Assembly: GCF_963855985.1 (NCBI RefSeq)
Contig: NC_087090.1
Coordinates: 14,940,501 to 15,004,500, forward strand
Reading direction: 5' to 3'
From: Ostrinia nubilalis
Taxonomy: Eukaryota > Arthropoda > Insecta > Lepidoptera > Crambidae
DNA: 64,000 nt
Part shown: positions 10,333 through 20,700 of the stretch, in pieces
Position numbering within the stretch: position 1 is the stretch's first letter
Layout of the letters: each line of letters starts with the position of its first letter
Notes under the pieces: generated by a model
What the model was told of the DNA's origin: nothing
The model's input: the letters and a program-made list of their open reading frames with translations, nothing else
Databases searched by the model: none
Position numbers and translations under genes: made by a program

Positions 10333-10549
10333 GGCGATTATCACACTGCACCGCGCTCCGCCGCGGTCCGCGTGGCGACATAAGGAATCCCGCGCGCAAA
10401 CGCGTTGTCAGTGTGTGTGTTGTGCCGCGCGTGTTTTCTATACAAACTGAGGTAGGTACTTGCATATAATGATTAAATCTTTCTTTCTTTCTTTCAAATC
10501 TGTCGTCCCGCGTACCGCGGCGAAGCGCGGGTGCAGTGTGATAATCGCC
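10333..10549. mobile_element. GC-rich TIR MITE, about 217 bp
   Basis: GGCGATTATCACACTGCACC with CGCGCTCCGCCGCGGT at the left is inverted as ACCGCGGCGAAGCGCGGG and TGCAGTGTGATAATCGCC at the right. The core is AT-rich with a TTTC microsatellite. No reading frame. Confidence 0.7.
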
Positions 10550-10569
10550 TATATCTAGCTTAATGCGGG

Positions 10570-10645
10570 CAGCGCAGTACCAGTCCTCGTGGAAATCATT
10601 GGGGGAGGTCTTTGTCCAGCAGTGGACGTCAATTGGCTAAATTGA
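10570..10645 (+). mobile_element. RTE 3' end fragment
   Basis: TCGTGGAAATCATTGGGGGA and TTTGTCCAGCAGTGGACGTC match the last codons and tail of the RTE at 13224-16385. 5'-truncated. Confidence 0.7.
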
Positions 10646-11380
10646 GAAAGGGGATTATAGATGACCTATTAACCCTTTGAATTCGATTTTGTATTGTTAT
10701 TTTTAGGTTTGCACTAAAAACCTGCTGTTCATAATTACATTATGGTCTAGGGCTATCAATTAACCCGCTAACTCGGATTGGACGAATTAATTCCGTCGCA
10801 AAACACCAGGGATCAAGTCTCAGGATTTATAGCTTGGACGGTAGTTGTGCTTTTTGTTGAAAAATGGCGTCGATGGAAAAACAAGAAATCGCTCTTCTTA
10901 GACGCTATTTAAAGTTAGGTAGCTGGCGTAATTTTGGATTCTAAAATATAAATGTGATTGGATGATGAATGTGGATAGATGCTTGTTTCTCATTCACATT
11001 AGGTATGCCTCTGCTGAGCCGATTTAGGTAGATCTTATCTACCTAAATCGGTTTTAGGTTTTAGATTTTTAGAACTGTCCCCACACACCATAAAAACTTT
11101 CTGGGACATAACAAAATTAGTTGTGTTTTGTGATTTACTTTGGTGGAAGTCGTGTATGGCAGCGGCACCTTATGGTCCCATTTTATGTAGTAGTACAAAT
11201 ACTTAATGCTGTTTTAAAACCAAAATGCCTGCACTACGATAATAGACTGAAATCCACGCGGGCAAAGCCGTCAAAAGCTCTTATGGACCAAAAAATAGGA
11301 TAATAAAATGAGTTAATTGCTTCGTCTCCGAATATAATCTGTCTGCGCTGGATAAGATGGCGGATTAGCGGTAATAAACC
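10646..11380. other. Intergenic with one perfect hairpin
   Basis: No gene. At 11019-11051 CCGATTTAGGTAGAT and its reverse complement form a 15-bp stem with a 3-base loop. A short ACGCGGGCAAAGCCG piece near 11257 resembles Helitron-like ends. Confidence 0.5.
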
Positions 11381-11506
11381 AAGGCTGAGTTGCACCACCT
11401 AACTTTAACCGTAACTATAACGATAACCGGTGTTTTTTGTATGGAGTTTCACAGATTTTTGACATTAATTTGTCAAAGTTAAAGTAAGATGGTGCAACCC
11501 AGCCTT
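11381..11506. mobile_element. MITE family A, copy 3 (complete)
   Basis: AAGGCTGAGTTGCACCACCT and AACTTTAACCGTAACTATAA at the left; TTAAAGTAAGATGGTGCAAC and CCAGCCTT at the right. It serves as the reference for judging the interrupted copy at 4004-4759. Confidence 0.75.
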
Positions 11507-12414
11507 AGACTTTTATTTAAGACGCAGTTAATTCGCCGCTGCTGCACTAAAGGAATGGCTTTCGTATGACTTAGACATTTAATTGATTTTGGTAGAACAT
11601 TCCAGAGGAGGTATAATTAAACTTGGCACGAGAATATTGAGTAGTTCTGTTTATAGAGTTTGGAAAAACGTAAGATAGAGTTTAAATTAAATGGTGGATT
11701 CTCCTTTTCACTGTCAAGAACTGGATATAAATTAGTAATGAAAGATAAAATCTTTTCAAGTACGAGTCAGAGTACAGTTTCAAGTCTTACGCACTGAGGA
11801 TTCCAATATATTATATTTTATTCTGTTTTCAGTATTAGATGTTATAGCGGTAACAGAAATATTATCTGTGAATATTTTTATCTTCTAACCATCACAGCCT
11901 GATGACAGACAGACGGACAGTGGAGTCCCTTTAGGTACGCAACATTTATGGTACCTATTTATATACTTTTTTACCATGTTACACTCGTATGGCATTATCT
12001 TCAACCAAAACAGAAATTAGAGTATAAACACATCCATAAATAGGCACCTAGAATTCAAAGCACGTTTAGGATAGCGCGAGAAACAGTACATAGTACATAA
12101 TGGCTACATCACAGGATCTACCCAGACTAGCTAAACTTTTGTTGTAACTTCACTAATTTGCTGCCAACATCGGTGTAGGTAAAACTTGACAGCGGCCATC
12201 GACACGCTTAGTCCAGGAGACCACACCGGTGAAAAGTCCGGTATGCCCACTCTTAACCATGGGCAATCGAGTCATACAAGAAGTTAAGTACCTACTTCAC
12301 AAGATACGATGTAAAATAAAACCATTTCTAAGAAGCGCTAGTTTCTTCGAGGCTAGGACGTGTCCACAAGATTAATAATTGTCTAGCTCTTTTCCACCAC
12401 AGAAGCTTTGGTGT
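11507..12414. other. Intergenic, no structure recognised
   Basis: AT-rich DNA without a convincing reading frame or repeat on either strand. Confidence 0.4.
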
Positions 12415-12746
12415 TTCTTTTTTTTTATCCACAACGAGGAAGCTCTTGGCCTGTATCTCACCTGATGGTAAGTGATGATCAGGCCGAAGGTGGAAGCGAG
12501 CTTCACCCGGAATCCTCAACCACGGAGGAACTGGCTATTTTACATCTAACTGCCGGAACACAACAATGCTGTTAACATTGTTGTTATGACGACAGACTTA
12601 GGTAAGATAGTGGTAGCTAGCCAGGCGGACTTAGAACAAGCCCTACCACCAACCAAACCGAACAGAAAAATCTACCCCCACTGGGAATCGAACCCGGGAC
12701 CTCTGCGTCTGAAGCAGGTGGTCTTACCACTAGACCACAGAGGTGG
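12415..12746 (-). mobile_element. tRNA-derived SINE, copy 2
   Basis: The same family as 862-1194. The minus strand starts with CCACCTCTGTGGTCTAGTGG, has a clean B box (GGGTTCGATTCCC) and a body with CATCAGGTGAGATACAGGCC, and ends in an A-rich tail at the low-coordinate side. The tRNA-like promoter is better preserved than in copy 1. Confidence 0.8.
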
Positions 12747-12841
12747 TTTCTTCTCATCATCATCAGGTATTTCAGTCTCCATTGTAGTCTATACGACCCT
12801 CTTTCATTTACTTACTAGAGACAAGTTTTTCTTTGTCTCAA

Positions 12842-12943
12842 GCCCGTTTTCACCATCAATCCCTAATTTTTAACACTTACCTATCAGGAATTTTGTTTTC
12901 ATAGGGGTCACTTAAAAACTAAGGATTTATGGTGAAAACGGGC
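12842..12943. mobile_element. MITE family B, copy 2
   Basis: GCCCGTTTTCACCATCAATC / ...TTTATGGTGAAAACGGGC. The central block is shorter than in copies 1 and 4. Confidence 0.75.
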
Positions 12944-13062
12944 ATCAGTCTCCCCTGCAGGAGCACGACTCTATCTAAATTACCAGAGTCAAATGGAGGA
13001 TTTAGCCTATATATACTCCCCACGTTAATCAGAAAGTTCGGTTTTTCTTCTATCAAGTTAGG

Positions 13063-13204
13063 CTTCAACCACACCAACGCGTGCAGAAGGCTAATCACAG
13101 GTCGCGCGACCTATGACAGTTCAGGCGACCTGTCATTCGCATTTGATCGCACCGTGATCGCGATGGTGATCTGCACGCGTTGGTGCAATGTGTGTGGTTA
13201 AAGC
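13063..13204. mobile_element. Inverted-repeat element, about 140 bp
   Basis: CAACCACACCAACGCGTGCAGA-type sequence at the left is answered by TCTGCACGCGTTGGTGC and TGTGTGGTT at the right. The right arm has an extra AATGTGTG block. The RTE at 13224 inserted less than 20 bp from its right end. Confidence 0.55.
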
Positions 13205-13211
13205 ATATATT

Positions 13212-13223
13212 AAGTAAGTTTGT
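13212..13223. repeat. Target-site duplication of the RTE element, left
   Basis: AAGTAAGTTTGT here is exactly repeated at 16386-16397, bracketing the retrotransposon. It shows a complete, probably recent, insertion. Confidence 0.85.
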
Positions 13224-16200
13224 GCCGTGTGGGGACGGCCGTAAAGAATACAATTCCCCACCGCCAACAGGAGGCGTGTCGTAAGAGGCGACAAAATCCT
13301 GTAGCACGAGATGGGCAGCAGCGTTTGCGTGCGAAATTTATAAAAAACTGCGCTCGCCAACCCGCCTGCCAAGCGTGGCGAGTATCGGCAATGATCCCCC
13401 CAATGAGGAACACAACAGCGACCAGGCCCCCAGTCTCCGGTAGCCCCGCAGTTCCTGGCTACGGTAGCGGTCAGGGTAGCAGCGGGGCGGGGGGTGCTAA
13501 GAATCTCCGGAGGCGGACTGGCTACCCACACCAACGACGACTGGCCCTGGTAACGCATAATATACGCACATTGAGGACTGACGAAAGGATCACAGAGTTG
13601 GAAGACGAACTGAGTAGGTTGCGATGGAGTATAATGGGACTATCGGAAGTCCGACGAGAGGGCGAGGACACGATCATCCTAAAATCCGGCAACCTACTCT
13701 ACTACCGGGAGGGCGAACAACTGTCCCAAGGTGGTGTCGGGTTTCTCGTCCACAAGTCCCTCATTAACAACATCATCACCATCGGAAGTGTGTCGAGCAG
13801 GGTTGCTTACCTGATACTCAGAGTATCCAAAAGATACTTGCTGAAGGTAATTCAGGTATACGCACCGACCTCTACACACCCAGATGAGGAAGTAGAGGCT
13901 ATGTATGAGGACATAAGTAGGACCATACATACTACTAAAACCTACTTCAATGTTGTTATGGGGGACTTCAACGCGAAGCTGGGCATGCGAAGTGATGATG
14001 AGCTGAGAGTGGGGCAATTTGGATGTGGGCAACGGAACCCCAGGGGGCAGAGGCTGGCCGAATTTCTGGAGAAGGAAGACCTCTTTGCGATGAACTCCTT
14101 CTTCCAGAAGCCGCCTCATAGGAAGTGGACATGGATGAGTCCCGATGGTTCTACGAAAAATGAGATTGACTTCATCATGACCACAAAGCGACGAATATTT
14201 AGTGATGTCTCCGTGATCAACAGGGTGAAAACCGGTAGTGATCACCGAATGGTCAGAGGCATACTAAATATTAACGTCAAGCTAGAAAGGTCCCGTCTGA
14301 TGAAGTCTACGCTCCGACCCTACAATTCCCATATCCACTGCCCCGAGAGCTTTCAGCTCGAGTTGACAAATCGCTTTGCATGCCTGGAAAACTGCGAGTC
14401 AGTGGATGAGATCAATAACGGGTTCGTAGAAACTGTCCAGGCGGCTGGGCTTAAATTCTTTAGACCTCGTCGTAAAGACAAGCCGCAAAAGCTCACCGAC
14501 CACACCCTCAACCTCATGGCAGAACGACGTGCAATGACGCTGCAGTCCTCCGTTGACGCTACGGCATATAGGCAGCTCAATAGACAGATAAGGAAGTCCT
14601 TGCGACATGATATTCGCAACTTTAATACTAACAGTATTAAAGAGGCGATAGAGCGGAACCAAGGCTCCAAAGTGTTCGCAAGAGACAATTCTATTGGGCA
14701 AAGCCAGCTGACGAAGCTAACGACGGCGGACGGTAGTGTAACGTCAACAACAGCCGAGGTTCTGGGTGAGATCGAGAGGTTTTATGGACAGCTATATACC
14801 TCGGTCACCAAACCCGTTGATAGCTCAACTTCAGATCCAAGAGCTAAGCTAACTCGACACTATACCGAAGATATCCCGGACATCAGCCTATACGAGATTA
14901 GGATGGCTCTCAAACAGCTAAAGAACAACAAGGCACCGGGTGATGACGGAATAACATCGGAGCTTCTGAATGCGGGTGGAACACCGATACTGAAAGTCCT
15001 TCAGAGACTCTTTAACTCCGTCCTACTCCAGGGAACTACGCCAGAGGCATGGAACAGAAGCGTGGTGGTGCTCTTCTTCAAGAAAGGTGATAAGACCTTG
15101 CTGAAGAATTACAGACCCATCTCGCTTCTGAGTCATGTCTACAAACTGTTTTCGAGAGTCATCACGAACCGTCTCGCGCGTAGGTTCGATGACTTCCAGC
15201 CTCCCGAACAAGCCGGATTCCGAAAAGGTTATAGTACCATAGACCACATCCATACGCTGCGGCAGGTTATACAGAAGACTGAGGAGTATAACTTGCCACT
15301 ATGCTTGGCGTTCGTGGACTATGAGAAGGCCTTCGATTCGATTGAGACTTGGGCAGTGTTACAATCTCTCCAGCGGTGCCGTATTGACTATCGGTATATC
15401 GAGGTGCTGAAGTGCTTGTACAAAAACGCCACCATGTCGGTCCGAGTACAGGAGCAGAGCACGAGGGCGATTCCACTGCAGCGAGGCGTTAGGCAGGGAG
15501 ATGTTATATCTCCGAAACTGTTCACCGCTGCATTGGAAGACGCTTTCAAACTCCTGGAATGGAAAGGATTCGGCATAAACATTAATGGCGAGTACATCAC
15601 TCACCTTCGGTTTGCCGAAGATATTGTGGTCATGGCAGAATCGTTGGAAGATCTTGGCACAATGCTCGAAGACCTTAATCGAGTTTCCCAACAGGTAGGC
15701 CTGAGGATGAACATGGACAAAACGAAGCTTATGTCGAATGTCCATGTTACGCCCTACCCAGTTTCAGTTGGGAGCTCAATTCTCGAGATTGTCGACAAGT
15801 ATGTCTACCTCGGACAAACGATTCAGCTAGGTAGGTCCAATTTCGAGAAGGAGGTCAATCGTCGAATCCAACTCGGCTGGGCAGCGTTCGGGAAACTACG
15901 CAACATCTTTTCGTCCAAAATACCTCAATGCCTGAAGACTAGAGTGTATAACCAATGTGTGTTACCAGTGATAACTTATGGCTCGGAAACGTGGCCTCTC
16001 ACTATAGGCCTTATACAGAAGCTCAAAGTTGCACAGCGTGCTATGGAGAGGGCTATGCTTGGTGTTTCTTTGCGAGATCGAATCAGAAATGAGGAGATCC
16101 GTAAACGAACCAAAGTCGCTGACATAGCCCGACGTATTAGCAAGCTGAAGTGGCAATGGGCAGGGCACATAGTACGCAGAACTGACGGCCGATGGGGCAG

Positions 16201-16385
16201 AAAGGTTCTGGAATGGAGGCCGCGTACCGGAAAACGCAGCGTGGGACGTCCACCTACAAGGTGGACCGACGACATCGTAAAGGTAGCAGGGAAGCGCTGG
16301 ACGCAGGCCGCTACCAATCGATCAACATGGAAAGCATTGGGGGAGGCCTATGTTCAGCAGTGGACGTCCTGTGGCTGAAATGATG
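13224..16385 (+). mobile_element. Full-length RTE-clade non-LTR retrotransposon
   Basis: The element is about 3.16 kb, bounded by a perfect 12-bp target duplication (13212-13223 and 16386-16397). It opens with a short untranslated leader (GCCGTGTGGGGACGGCCG, later TGTCGTAAGAGGCGAC), carries a single reading frame, and ends almost at the stop codon with TGAAATGATG instead of a poly(A) tail. One frame, a minimal 3' UTR and a short-repeat tail are typical of the RTE clade. At least a dozen 3' fragments of the same or related elements occur in the window on both strands. Family placement comes from the protein and was not checked against a database. Confidence 0.9.
13391..16378 (+). CDS. RTE endonuclease-reverse transcriptase (995 aa)
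   Basis: The protein nicks target DNA and copies the element RNA at the nick. I chose the ATG at 13391; the frame is open back to 13220 but without an earlier ATG. The apurinic-type endonuclease comes first, with key residues N57 (THNIRTL), E86 (GLSEVRR), D192/N194 (MGDFNAKLG) and D284-H285 (GSDHRMV). The reverse transcriptase follows, with KNNKAPGDDGI, YRPISLLS, AGFRKGYSTIDH, D643 in FVDYEKAFD and RGVRQGDVISP. The palm motif expected to be FADD reads F-A-E-D (E743, codon GAA), so the first of the two metal-binding aspartates is replaced by glutamate. The C-terminus (WAGHIVRRTDGRW, GRPPTRW) is typical of insect RTE proteins. The frame is otherwise intact. Enzyme activity is doubtful because of E743. 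Confidence 0.9.
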   Translation: MIPPMRNTTATRPPVSGSPAVPGYGSGQGSSGAGGAKNLRRRTGYPHQRRLALVTHNIRTLRTDERITELEDELSRLRWSIMGLSEVRREGEDTIILKSGNLLYYREGEQLSQGGVGFLVHKSLINNIITIGSVSSRVAYLILRVSKRYLLKVIQVYAPTSTHPDEEVEAMYEDISRTIHTTKTYFNVVMGDFNAKLGMRSDDELRVGQFGCGQRNPRGQRLAEFLEKEDLFAMNSFFQKPPHRKWTWMSPDGSTKNEIDFIMTTKRRIFSDVSVINRVKTGSDHRMVRGILNINVKLERSRLMKSTLRPYNSHIHCPESFQLELTNRFACLENCESVDEINNGFVETVQAAGLKFFRPRRKDKPQKLTDHTLNLMAERRAMTLQSSVDATAYRQLNRQIRKSLRHDIRNFNTNSIKEAIERNQGSKVFARDNSIGQSQLTKLTTADGSVTSTTAEVLGEIERFYGQLYTSVTKPVDSSTSDPRAKLTRHYTEDIPDISLYEIRMALKQLKNNKAPGDDGITSELLNAGGTPILKVLQRLFNSVLLQGTTPEAWNRSVVVLFFKKGDKTLLKNYRPISLLSHVYKLFSRVITNRLARRFDDFQPPEQAGFRKGYSTIDHIHTLRQVIQKTEEYNLPLCLAFVDYEKAFDSIETWAVLQSLQRCRIDYRYIEVLKCLYKNATMSVRVQEQSTRAIPLQRGVRQGDVISPKLFTAALEDAFKLLEWKGFGININGEYITHLRFAEDIVVMAESLEDLGTMLEDLNRVSQQVGLRMNMDKTKLMSNVHVTPYPVSVGSSILEIVDKYVYLGQTIQLGRSNFEKEVNRRIQLGWAAFGKLRNIFSSKIPQCLKTRVYNQCVLPVITYGSETWPLTIGLIQKLKVAQRAMERAMLGVSLRDRIRNEEIRKRTKVADIARRISKLKWQWAGHIVRRTDGRWGRKVLEWRPRTGKRSVGRPPTRWTDDIVKVAGKRWTQAATNRSTWKALGEAYVQQWTSCG

Positions 16386-16397
16386 AAGTAAGTTTGT
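16386..16397. repeat. Target-site duplication of the RTE element, right
   Basis: AAGTAAGTTTGT, identical to 13212-13223. Confidence 0.85.
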
Positions 16398-16621
16398 ATT
16401 ACTGGAGTCAAAAAACTCATAATACAAGAGTACAATCAACCCCGTGTTACTTTTATTTGTACTCTACTGTGGTTACTTATAATATAGAGATAAACCTTAG
16501 GCGAAGTTCCCAGCACTTTTTTAATATTCACCCCGTGAAGTGTCAACAAAGTTTAAGGCTTAACCAACGAGTAGGTAGAGGACAGACTAACTATTTCTTA
16601 CAGGCTCACGATTAAAGTGCC

Positions 16622-16765
16622 TAAGGGCTGATTTTTCAATTGTCGGATAACTTTTAACTGAAGAATAGGTTTGGGATATTGACAGTTTCAGTATGCGAAA
16701 TATGTCAAAATGACAAGTTTATTCTTCAGTTAAAAGTTAACTGATGATTGAAAAATCAGCCCTTA
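16622..16765. mobile_element. MITE family C, copy 1 (complete)
   Basis: The perfect outer repeat TAAGGGCTGATTTTTCAAT pairs with ATTGAAAAATCAGCCCTTA. Inside it TAACTTTTAACTGAAGAATA is inverted as TATTCTTCAGTTAAAAGTTA. A second, more decayed copy is at 54955-55087. Confidence 0.75.
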
Positions 16766-16872
16766 ATCAATCACTATGATGTGCACCATAGTTAAAGATA
16801 AACATAACTGATAACTATTAAACTACTCCGGATAATAATTTGTAGTTTCAGCTCAATTTGTGCCTCCCTTTT

Positions 16873-17035
16873 CATCATTATCATCATCATTTCAGCCATA
16901 GGAGGTCCACGTAAACATGATGGTGATGAACAACACCTCCTCCAATGATTTTCATAATGGCCGATTGGTAGGTCGTTGGTCCACCTTGTGGGTGGACATC
17001 CTACGCTGCGCTTTCCGGTACATCCCTTTTAATGC
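16873..17035 (-). mobile_element. RTE 3' end fragment, internally rearranged
   Basis: On the minus strand it matches the RTE C-terminus and ATGATG tail (plus-strand CATCATTTCAGCCATAGGAGG, TCCAATGATTTTCATAATGG, GGTCCACCTTGTGGGTGGAC). A short extra ATGATGGTGATGAAC block interrupts it. Confidence 0.65.
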
Positions 17036-17537
17036 TGCTATGTAATTGACTAGGTATTCACTTAATAGACATGATAGCTACCCCACAATTAAGTTGAGAC
17101 CGGTGATCTACCAACAGTGTTTTTGTTCAATTTTTTTTATGTTTCTCATGAAAAAGCTTCAAAAAGTCCTAAGTTACGACAAAATATAATACCTGTAGGT
17201 AACTATATTGTAGCTCTTCTGTACTTCATAAATTCTGTGGCAGTTCTGCGCTTGGTGTAACTAAGTATTTAGTTGCGCTAAGAGGCGGTTCACCTTTTTG
17301 TACGGATAAGTTCTGAAGAGGGATAGCTAACTAAGAGGGATAGAGTAGAGAACAGCTGAAATTTTGTTATGTAGATATAGTAGGTATAAGCACAGATTAC
17401 TAATAAGTAAGAACACAGAATAATAATTAATACCTACCTACCTACTGTTAGAATTTTATGTTACTTAATGCAAAGTAAAGCAGTAAAGTGGTATTTTAGT
17501 CAACGCTCCTGCATTTTTTTTTTTTGCCATTTAGGTA
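17036..17537. other. AT-rich spacer, nothing recognised
   Basis: No coding signal. It ends at the AGGTA target duplication of the LTR element. Confidence 0.4.
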
Positions 17538-17647
17538 TGTTATGTATGTATAGTTATGCACCTATGTAGTTAGGCTCGCAGCTACGCCGCTGGGCGCTAA
17601 TAAATCAGTTTACGTTCAACCGCTGTCTTATTGCTACGTACCTATCA
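17538..17647 (+). repeat. 5' LTR, 110 bp
   Basis: Contains CTAATAAATCAG, an AATAAA polyadenylation word inside the LTR. Identical base for base to the 3' LTR. Confidence 0.92.
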
Positions 17648-17702
17648 CTGGCGACGGGCTGATAAAATTAACCACGCGTGTGTAATATCTTACCTGATAA
17701 AA

Positions 17703-20700
17703 ATGCCTATCGGTAGTATTGAACCGTATAACTTTTCGAATAATAACTGGGATGCGTATGTACGCCGGGTGAAGCAGTTTATAGCACTAAATAACATCGC
17801 CGACACATTGCACGTGGCCACGTTAGTAACCATTGTAGGCGCAGAGTGTTACGAATTAATGTGCGACTTGTGTTCCCCGAATACCCCGGAATCAAAATCA
17901 TTTGAGGATCTAGTTAAGCTAGTGAAAGAGCACCTGGAACCTGACAGATCGGAAATTGCGGAAAGGCATATTTTCCGACAGCGAACGCAACGTCAAGGAG
18001 AAAGTGTTCGTGAATACTTGCAAGCGCTAAAACATTTGGCAAAAACCTGTAACTTTGGAGATAAGCTGGAGGAGAACTTGCGCGACCAGTACGTATCGGG
18101 TTTGTGCAATGAAGACATGAGATCGAGGATCTTCGCGGAGAGGAACGTGGACTACAAGCGCGCAGTGGAGCTCGCACAGGCGCTGGAGGCGGCGGAGCGG
18201 CACGCGGCCACGGCGAGCGCGCAGGGCGCGGGCGGCGCCGGTGCGCGGGCGCACGACGACGGCTTGCATCGGCTGGGCGCGGGCGGCGCCGGCGGCTCCC
18301 GGGCCAACGCGGGAGCGCCCCGGCCGCAGCGCGCATGCCCACGGTGTGGTAAAGTAGGGCATGTCGAGGGCAAGTGTCGTTTCAAATACTACAATTGTGA
18401 TGAATGTGGTCAACGGGGCCATATAAAAGCAGTGTGTGTTAAAGGCAATAAAGTGAGTGGCAAGAACGCAACGAAAAATCAATTCTTTTTGAATGGATCG
18501 GACTCGGACGATGAAGGTTGTAATTTTTATAATTTAGTAGTTAGCAGTGACGGTGATGGGCCTTATTTTGCAAATTTAAAAGTAGAAAACATTTTATGTA
18601 AATTTGAAATTGACACCGGAAGCAAATTGTCTGTTATTTCTAAAAAGTTTTATGACAGAAATTTCTCTAATTTACCAATTGAACAGAAACAAATTACCTT
18701 AAAATCGTATACCGGTGACGTCATTGAGACTTTGGGCTTTATTATGGTCAACGTTAGTTGTGGCAAAAAACAAGCAAAGTTAAATTTATTTGTTATTGAA
18801 AACGGCGGGCCGCCATTGATGGGCCGTACGTGGATAAAATGTTTAAAATTGGGAATAGTAGAATGCCACAATTTGACTGAGGAGGACTCGATGGCGATTT
18901 CTTTGCGAAAAGAATTCCCAGATGTATTTGCTGAAGGTTTAGGTACGTTTAAGTCTAAATTTAAATTGTATTTAAAAGATGATTCACCTGTTTTTATTAA
19001 AGCGCGACCCATACCGTTAGCATTGCGACAACCAGTCGAAAGGGAGCTCGAACGATTGCAGCGGGATGACGTCATTTACAAAGTTGAGAGGTCAGATTAT
19101 GGCACGCCTATTGTGCCTGTTGTTAAAGCGAATGGCAATATTAGATTGTGCGGTGACTACAAAGTCACAATAAATCCACTTTTAAAAGACTATCATTACC
19201 CGTTGCCTCGTATCGAGGACCTTTTTGCGGCCTTAGGAGGGGGTGAACAGTATACTAAATTAGATTTATCCAATGCATTTCAACAATGTATTTTAGAAGA
19301 AGACTCGCAAGCGATGACAGCCATTACTACTCACATTGGTACTTTTTTATATAAGCGCGTACCGTTTGGTATTAAATGCATTCCTGAAAATTTTCAAAAA
19401 ATCATGGAAGAGACTCTAAGTGGCCTGCCATCGACTGCTGTATTCGCTGATGATATCTGTGTCACAGGGAAAGATAAATCATCCCACTTGGCGAATTTGA
19501 GAGCGGTGCTACAAAGGCTTAATGAAAATGGGTTAAGAATAAATTTTAGCAAATGCCAATTTTTCAAGGATAGCGTTACCTACTTAGGGTATAAAATTGA
19601 TAAACTTGGTTTACATACAGATTCAAAAAAAATTGAAGCCATTGTAGCAGCGCCCGCACCAACCAATGTTACTCAATTAAAAAGTTTCATGGGTCTGGTA
19701 AACTTTTATTCTAAATTCTGTGCAAATATGAGTGATATTTTAAAGCCTATGTACGATCTGTTGAAAAAGAATGTTCAGTGGAACTGGACAGCTGATTGTG
19801 ATAGGGCTTTTAATAAAATAAAAACGGTGTTAAGCAGTTCCCCTGTGCTCGCGCACTACGATCCAAACTTAGAGTTGATTTTGTCGGTTGACAGCAGCGC
19901 GTACGGCCTGGGCGCGGTGCTCACGCAGCGCCGCGCGGACGGCGCCGAGCTGCCGGTGTGCTGTGCCTCGCGCACTCTCAACAGTGCCGAAGCTAACTAC
20001 TCTCAGATAGACAAAGAGGCGCTCGCTATCGTGTTCGGAGTCACTAAGCACCATCAGTACCTATACGGGAGACACTTTACTCTGAGGAGCGACCATCGAC
20101 CTTTAAGTTACATTTTTGGTAAAAATAAGGGTCTGCCGGTGACTGCGGCAAGTAGACTACAACGTTACGCGGTTAAGTTAGCGGCATACGACTTCTCTAT
20201 AGAATTCGTTAAATCGGAAAAAAACTGTTTTGCCGATGCTCTTTCTCGTCTTCCTCTAGAATTGACCAAAAAGCAACTACGAGGTGAAGACGAGGAAGGT
20301 AGGTATTTGCATTACGCACAAGATAGCTTTCCGATCAGTTTTAACGATATTAAAACGGAAACGGCAAAGGACGTGCTTTTAAGTAAAATATACGGATTCG
20401 TAATGTATGGTTGGCCGAATAGATACGCGTATAATGAAATTGAAAAGATTTATTTTAATAAAAAAGATTATTTATATATTGATCAGGGATGTTTAGTATG
20501 GGGTTATCGTATTGTGGTCCCAAAGTCATTACGAAATTGCATCATGAAAGAGATCCACGACGGCCACCCGGGTATAGTTAAAATGAAACAAATCGCACGT
20601 AATTATGTTTGGTGGGAAAATATAGATCGAGACTTAGAGGAGGTTGCGCGCGAGTGTTTACCGTGCCGGGAGCTGCGGCCCGCGCCCCCCGCCGCGCCGC

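Noticed and set aside
13694..16317. Minus-strand frames of up to 183 codons across the RTE element
   Set aside because: Antisense shadows of the endonuclease-RT frame with no recognisable protein.
17914..18482. Arg/Ala/Pro-rich minus-strand frames up to 151 codons
   Set aside because: Products of the GC-rich patch in gag read backwards; no stop codons occur there because of composition.
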